A DNA stretch of 64,000 nucleotides. It comes from Blastomyces gilchristii SLH14081. Taxonomy: Eukaryota; Ascomycota; Eurotiomycetes; Onygenales; Ajellomycetaceae. Where the stretch lies: NCBI RefSeq assembly GCF_000003855.2, contig NW_003101673.1:444734-508733 (forward strand). The letters are read 5' to 3'. How positions within the stretch are numbered: the first letter of the stretch is position 1; each line of letters begins with the position of its first letter. A model generated the notes under the pieces. The model saw only the letters and a program-made list of their open reading frames with translations, was not told the DNA's origin and did no database searches. A program made the position numbers and the translations under genes. Below, piece by piece: positions 59,313-64,000 of the stretch.

Positions 59313-59655
59313 TTAGTTTACTCTTAACATGTTTATCTTTATCTCATCAATCATCTTCTACAGATTCTTCTAGAATGAATAACACATCTTATCAATCATC
59401 TTTCACAGATTCTTCAAGAATGAACAATATATTAAAAGCCTGTATTCACTGCTTATAAAACCAGTCTCTTGATTAATTTATTTCTTTAAAGTATTTTACT
59501 ACTTCTACAGCTGTCTGTCTTCAATACTACACTCAGAAAACTCAGATATTATAATTTTCTCATATTACTTTTTTCTATCACTGATTATCTTTTTACATTG
59601 TGCAAAACTGTAAATAAATATATGAAATAAAATCAAATTCTTTTATAGTATTTAG
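59313..59655. other. Unassigned flank between Z1 and Y2, with a 45-bp tandem duplication
   Basis: 343 bp outside both elements. Two 45-bp tandem units start atctcatcaatcatc (59341-59385) and atcttatcaatcatc (59386-59430), about 85% alike with C/T differences. A TATA-like ttataaaa lies near 59453. No ORF. It could be the edge of another, older element; I find no copy elsewhere in the window. Confidence 0.5.
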
Positions 59656-61745
59656 TGCAAGAGGCCTACACTGAATAGATTGATATAATATATAGATCTT
59701 ATAATATAAAAGTGAAAAACATTAAAGAAGGAAAAGAAAGAGAAAGTACAAGAATCAGCAATTGAAGTAAATATTTATACACATACACAGTGATGTACAC
59801 AGTGAAGCTTCAGAGTAAAAGAATAGAAATTTCATGAGTTTTTCAGTCAAGAATCAGTGATTAGAAATAACTGAGAATCAGAGCTTTCAGTGAAATCTAT
59901 AAAGTGTAATGAAATAGTCTACATAATTGATCAAGTGCAGTCTGTCACATTAGCCCTCTTCTTCTCTAATTATACATAGCTCTCATCAGTTAAGAACTGT
60001 GATCTCAGATAATATGAAACTCAGAGTTCAGATCAGACAATTATAGTTAACTTATTTTATAAGATATTATCAGCTGCAGCTGTGAGATCTCTTATTGAGA
60101 ATATTCTTAATCTTTTACTCAAGTTCATTATCTTCTTCTATGATCTCTGACAGCTGTCAGTTAGAAGTCAGTTAAGAAGAGAATGAGTCAGTGATAGTAT
60201 AGCAGAGCAAGCTTATATAAAACATATTATAAATCTCTGATAAAGTATTAAAACAGTAGTTATAGCTGTCTAGAACTTCTATCACTATATATTTCATATA
60301 ATGATAATTCAATGTACAGAATGAGTATATAATCTGTATATTTTTAATATTCAATTATATAAGATCTTCTATCATATACTGCTTTGTAAAATCTTATCAG
60401 ATATTAGCTTGATCTTCTTGATCTTATTTCACAGTTGTCATGAAGATCTCTGCTCAGTCACAGACATCTCAGAACTTTATTACTATATTATTAATAATCT
60501 GAATTGAACTGCAAAGATTCAGTGTGAAATGTGTGATCTCTGGAAGATTCAATACTTTTATATGAAATCTGTGTATAAGAAAGAACAGACTTATATCTAT
60601 TAAAATAACATCTCAGTCATTGATAGTAACTTCAGCATGTAGAAGAAGATTATATCAGTTATCTTATAAATAATTACAGAACTTATAAAGATAATTCTTC
60701 ACTATCTGAATTATTTACTCTGATATATCATCAGTCTCAAAGTGATAGATAGTTAATAAATAATATATAATCTTAAGAACTTGATAGATTCTTATTCAGA
60801 GAATGCTTATGAAATAACAGTCTTAATCTGATACTATAGATCTCAGTAATTCATATATCTGATAGAATAAACTCTGTAGAAAGACTTCAGTAACTTATTC
60901 AGTATTTATCTTATTATAAGATTTTAATATTACATCTTTACTCAGTCAGTCAATAATAATCAGAATATTCTTATAATTCTTACTCTTAGAGAGATTAACA
61001 GTAAAGTCAATTATCACATCTTATCAGATTCTATCAGAGACATTGAGTAATTTCAGTAGATCTTTTCTACAATCTTTTTATAAGATAATGAAAGAGTAGT
61101 GATTGCAGTTTCAAATAAAATATCTGATACTATTTAATATCTCAGATCAGTAGAACTCTTGAGAGATTATTTAATACAGTTATTCACAGTCTGAATAACT
61201 AATTATACACAAATCATGCATCTCTTATATTATTCAGATGTATAAGAGTTTAGAGTAAGAGACTTAATATTATTTACAGAATTATAAAGTATTATTATCA
61301 TTAATTAAACAGTCTGAGATATTAGTCTTTATATATAGTTCTGAAGAGAATTAAGACACTTCTTATTATACTGCTTCAGTGAGAGTCTGAAGAAGTTCAT
61401 CAGCTCAGACTGTTATATATTACAGTTTATTCAGTGTAGAAGAAGTTAAGATATCAGTATCAGTATCAGTGACAGTTCAGAGAGAGAGTGTTCTAATTGA
61501 AGAAGTATATATAGTGTTATAAGTTATTCTATCTTGATCAACTAATATCTTTAGATCTAAGAGTCAGTGTTCTTAGTTCATTCAACAGATATCTGTTATA
61601 TTAAAAGATATATCTTACTCTTATTATAAGAGAGTATCTGTTATTAAGTTCTGACTACTGAGATGATAGTGTATAGTAAAATGAAAATAACTTAATAGCT
61701 CAGATCATCACATCTGATGTTCAGTAAGCTTATAAATAATTATAA
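59656..61745 (-). mobile_element. Y2: Ty3/gypsy copy, 3' part
   Basis: Same family and strand as Y1: 3' LTR 59656-59949 (294 bp, some deletions), purine tract 59950-59970 (minus strand), then the integrase and RNase H part of pol up to 61745, where W2 is inserted. The open remnant 60354-60172 matches the Y1 C-terminal piece. More mutated than Y1, with no CpG-rich LTR edge. The rest lies beyond W2, outside the window. Confidence 0.9.
60172..61745 (-). pseudogene. Y2 pol, integrase and RNase H part
   Basis: Collinear with 20486-22045 of Y1. The integrase core is at about 61000-60600 on the minus strand, and the C-terminal segment (VIEVLDSYNY, SLLCYTITDSF) is open at 60354-60172. No long frame elsewhere. 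The N-terminal part is interrupted by W2. Confidence 0.8.
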
Positions 61746-64000
61746 TGTGATTCAAAGGTTGCTTGAGCCAGCGTATGATTACAGGCGTATGCCGGCTTCT
61801 TATATATCGTACGCTAAATTAATTGGTGGCCGCTATGGCCTCTTTACATTCATAAGCAAGTTCAGGAGCGGCCGCGTTATTATTCAACAGTCATACATTC
61901 TTCTGAACCACATCCTCTCTCACCAGATTCAGTCACACTCACATGATCATGTCATATGTCCTAGCTTTATACAGATTAGTGCATACTAGTTTTCACAATT
62001 ATGTAATCTATTTCTGATTCAGCTAGTATTCTGCATACATTCTCATTAAGAAACTTTCACTATATTACATCACTTATTCACTAACTTTTCTCATTCTTCA
62101 ATCATTTTCTTTATCATTGTCATTATAAACACTACTATCTCATTCAAGATTCCTGCTTCTTCTCTTATTCAACATCTTCTATCTGTTATTTATCTATCAC
62201 ATTGTATGTGTTTCTGATGATGACTTCTCATTCTCATAACAAGTGTTCTTGTAGTGCTCATATCAGGCAGTTCATTAGCAGTAAGTGTAACACATTGTGA
62301 AACATGATCAGAACTTATTTATCTTCTAATAATTGTCAGAATGTACTATTATGAATAACACATCTTCTTCATCTTCTTATACACTCTCAATCTTCTTTTT
62401 CTAGCAGGCATCTGATTATGTTTTGCATGAATACAGATACTGATATTTTGTTTTAATTTGCATAGAATCTTCACATATTGACAGATTCATATCTGTTGAT
62501 GATAATGAACATCTCAATATTGAATCATTAATCAAAAACTTGAAGAATGTGATAATGAAGAAATTATTCATATCATGTATAGCTGAGTCTCTCATATCTC
62601 TCTCTGCTCTCTCTATTTCTTTCTCTGTTACTTCTCTTCAATCTCTTATATCTATCTCTGTGTCTGATTCTCTCTCTTCTGTTATTCCTGTTTCTGTGAC
62701 TCTCACTCTCACTACTTCTACTCTCTCTGCTTCTGCTGTCTCTGCTTTTATTATCAGCTCTCCCTGTTTCAAGAAGATGTTATGTAAACTTAATGAATCA
62801 CATCTATCAGTATATATACTCTCACCCTTCTTACTAATCTCTAGAACAATTTATTGTATAAAGACTGTGTACAATATAACTGTCTGAAGCTCAGTCACAG
62901 ATGCTGATTATTATATTTATTTTAAATATTCATGATGAGATAATTATTCATTTATATCAGAGAATCACTTTCTTTCTCAACAGTGTTAAGATTGTAAGTC
63001 TTTCTTTTTTTCTCTTCTCTTTCTGATACTGATTTTTCTGTTCTTAGAGAAAATTATTATGAGTTTTATTATACATGAAGTCATGATATTCACAGATATT
63101 AAGAAACTTTTTATAACTATTAAATTCAATATTACAGATATATTCACTCTGATGAATACTTTTAGAATAATTAATCTGTATCAGTCTATTCTCTGATGTT
63201 TGTCATCTGACTTTATAATACAGGTGAAGAATATCTGTGTTTTCAGAAACAGAAATGCAGATATCATACTCTTTTATACTCATAGATATGAGACTTATAT
63301 GTCTTGTCTGAGATGTTATTATAGAAATAAGTCATTCATACACTGTATTCTGCTTTCTGCATTTCTCTGTGTCTCTCTCTCTCTTTCTGAGAAGTCTTGT
63401 GCATGTTGTAATTACATGTACAATTCTAAGATCAGTAAGTATTTATTCAGTAATTATTATTTCTGCTTTTTATAGTTTTATATACTAATAATAGTTCTTA
63501 GTTGCTTCAGCATCAGAGATCATTTTAATCAAAGATAATAACACTGTCAAGACTACTTTCTTCTGTCTTCAAGCTTCTCTCAGTGCTTTCTCTCCCTTCT
63601 CTGTGAGAAAGATTGTGTATATACTGAGTCATAAGTGTTCAGCTCTGAATAACTCTCACTGTCATTTATTTAATTCTGTGTCTTCTTCTTCTTTCATTTC
63701 TTCTGTCTCTGTCTTCTCTGTTCTGACTTCTGATTCTGCAGATTCTGTGCTCTTCTTTAATTTTTCTACACACATGTATACACATTTCTATATTAACATT
63801 TCAGTCAATCTTGTGATAAATAATATTAATGTTGTACACAGAGCAGTAGAGAAATCAGAGACATATACAGCATTGTTATGAGAGTGACTTACAGCTCTCA
63901 AATCTTTTATGAATCTTGAGTTTTGAGATTTCCTTATTTTTTTTTTTTTTGATGTTTTTCAGATAATGTGACATTGAAAATGAATTAACATGTAATGTAT
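61746..64000 (-). mobile_element. W2: inverted copy of the W 3' terminal region
   Basis: Starts tgtgattcaaag exactly where Y2 homology to Y1 ends, and matches 3142-4330 plus 11880-13000 in reverse complement as far as the window edge. It provides the empty site for LINE1 (near 62880-62895). Open frames at 62540-62887 and 63200-63475 (+) are low-complexity, Ser/Thr/Ile-rich and antisense to the element; the second is weakly mirrored at 3716-3988. I do not treat them as genes. The GC-rich edge (61746-61880) includes the hairpin 61767-61796 and a gcggccgcg. Confidence 0.8.

Noticed and set aside
62540..62887. 115-codon Ser/Thr/Ile-rich frame, secreted-protein-like
   Set aside because: Low-complexity, antisense to W2, and lies over the acidic-codon-rich strand of the element. 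The W1 counterpart is split by LINE1, and I see no signal of an independent gene.
63200..63475. 91-codon frame with several Cys, resembling a small secreted protein (effector-like)
   Set aside because: It is part of the W element, with a mutated counterpart on the minus strand at 3716-3988. AT-rich fungal regions can hold effector genes, but nothing here stands apart from the repeat.
1..64000. CRISPR arrays, rRNA genes, prophage or bacterial operons
   Set aside because: There are no spaced short direct repeats of the CRISPR kind, no rRNA-like conserved blocks, and no bacterial gene organisation; the content is eukaryotic retroelements throughout.

Overview
The window is about 70% A+T by eye and reads as a transposon graveyard from a filamentous ascomycete (Pezizomycotina). 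There is no ordinary host gene. Almost every base belongs to retroelements degraded by repeat-induced point mutation (RIP)-like C-to-T and G-to-A changes: CpG is nearly absent, CpC/GpG is rare, and pol reading frames carry stops where Trp, Gln or Arg are expected. The evidence for a fungus is the combination of chromodomain Ty3/gypsy elements, an APE-RT-RNase H LINE (Tad1/I-like) and strong RIP. I cannot name a species.

The layout is a set of nested insertions, worked out from target-site duplications (TSDs) and from matching element lengths. The family names W, Y, Z and LINE are mine. Z1 (chromodomain Ty3/gypsy, + strand) is the deepest element visible, from 17246 to 59312. On its left, Z3 (minus strand, 13015-17245) is inserted in it. 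Z3 carries a 14-base MITE remnant (13001-13014), which is cut by W1 (another Ty3/gypsy, 1-13000), which is in turn cut by a full-length LINE (LINE1, 4331-11879). Inside Z1 lies Y1 (Ty3/gypsy, minus, 19543-36269, TSD ctgca), holding a tRNA-headed SINE in one LTR (19777-20160) and a 5'-truncated LINE (LINE3). LINE3 is itself split by a full-length LINE (LINE2, 24498-32136, with a 440-base assembly gap). Z1 also holds a MITE (36824-37329) and a complete Z copy, Z4 (41062-58700, TSD acaac). Z4 holds a second SINE, a complete Z copy (Z2, 44756-52583, TSD agaat), a second MITE, and an odd 1.07-kb tRNA-headed element ending in the LINE 3' tail (55950-57017). Right of Z1 come 343 bases of unassigned flank, then Y2 (59656-61745), which is cut by W2 (61746 to the window end).

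The reconstruction checks itself. With insertions removed, Z4 is 7816 bp against 7828 for Z2, and Z1 from its first gag base is 7177 against 7171. Both Y1 LTRs are 320 bp, both MITEs 506 bp, both SINEs 384 bp, and LINE1 and LINE2 ORF2 are both 3963 nt.

Three points stand out. First, RIP fades at the edges of homology: the same LTR bases keep CpG when they form the outer border of an element and lose it when they face inward, and an unmutated GC island sits exactly on an internal deletion breakpoint in Z3. Second, the SINE and the LINE share their 3' end and (TAA)n tail, which suggests a SINE-LINE partnership. Third, the 55950-57017 insertion looks like an undescribed tRNA-headed, LINE-tailed chimeric retroelement. 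Everything protein-coding appears dead; no intact transposase or polymerase was found.
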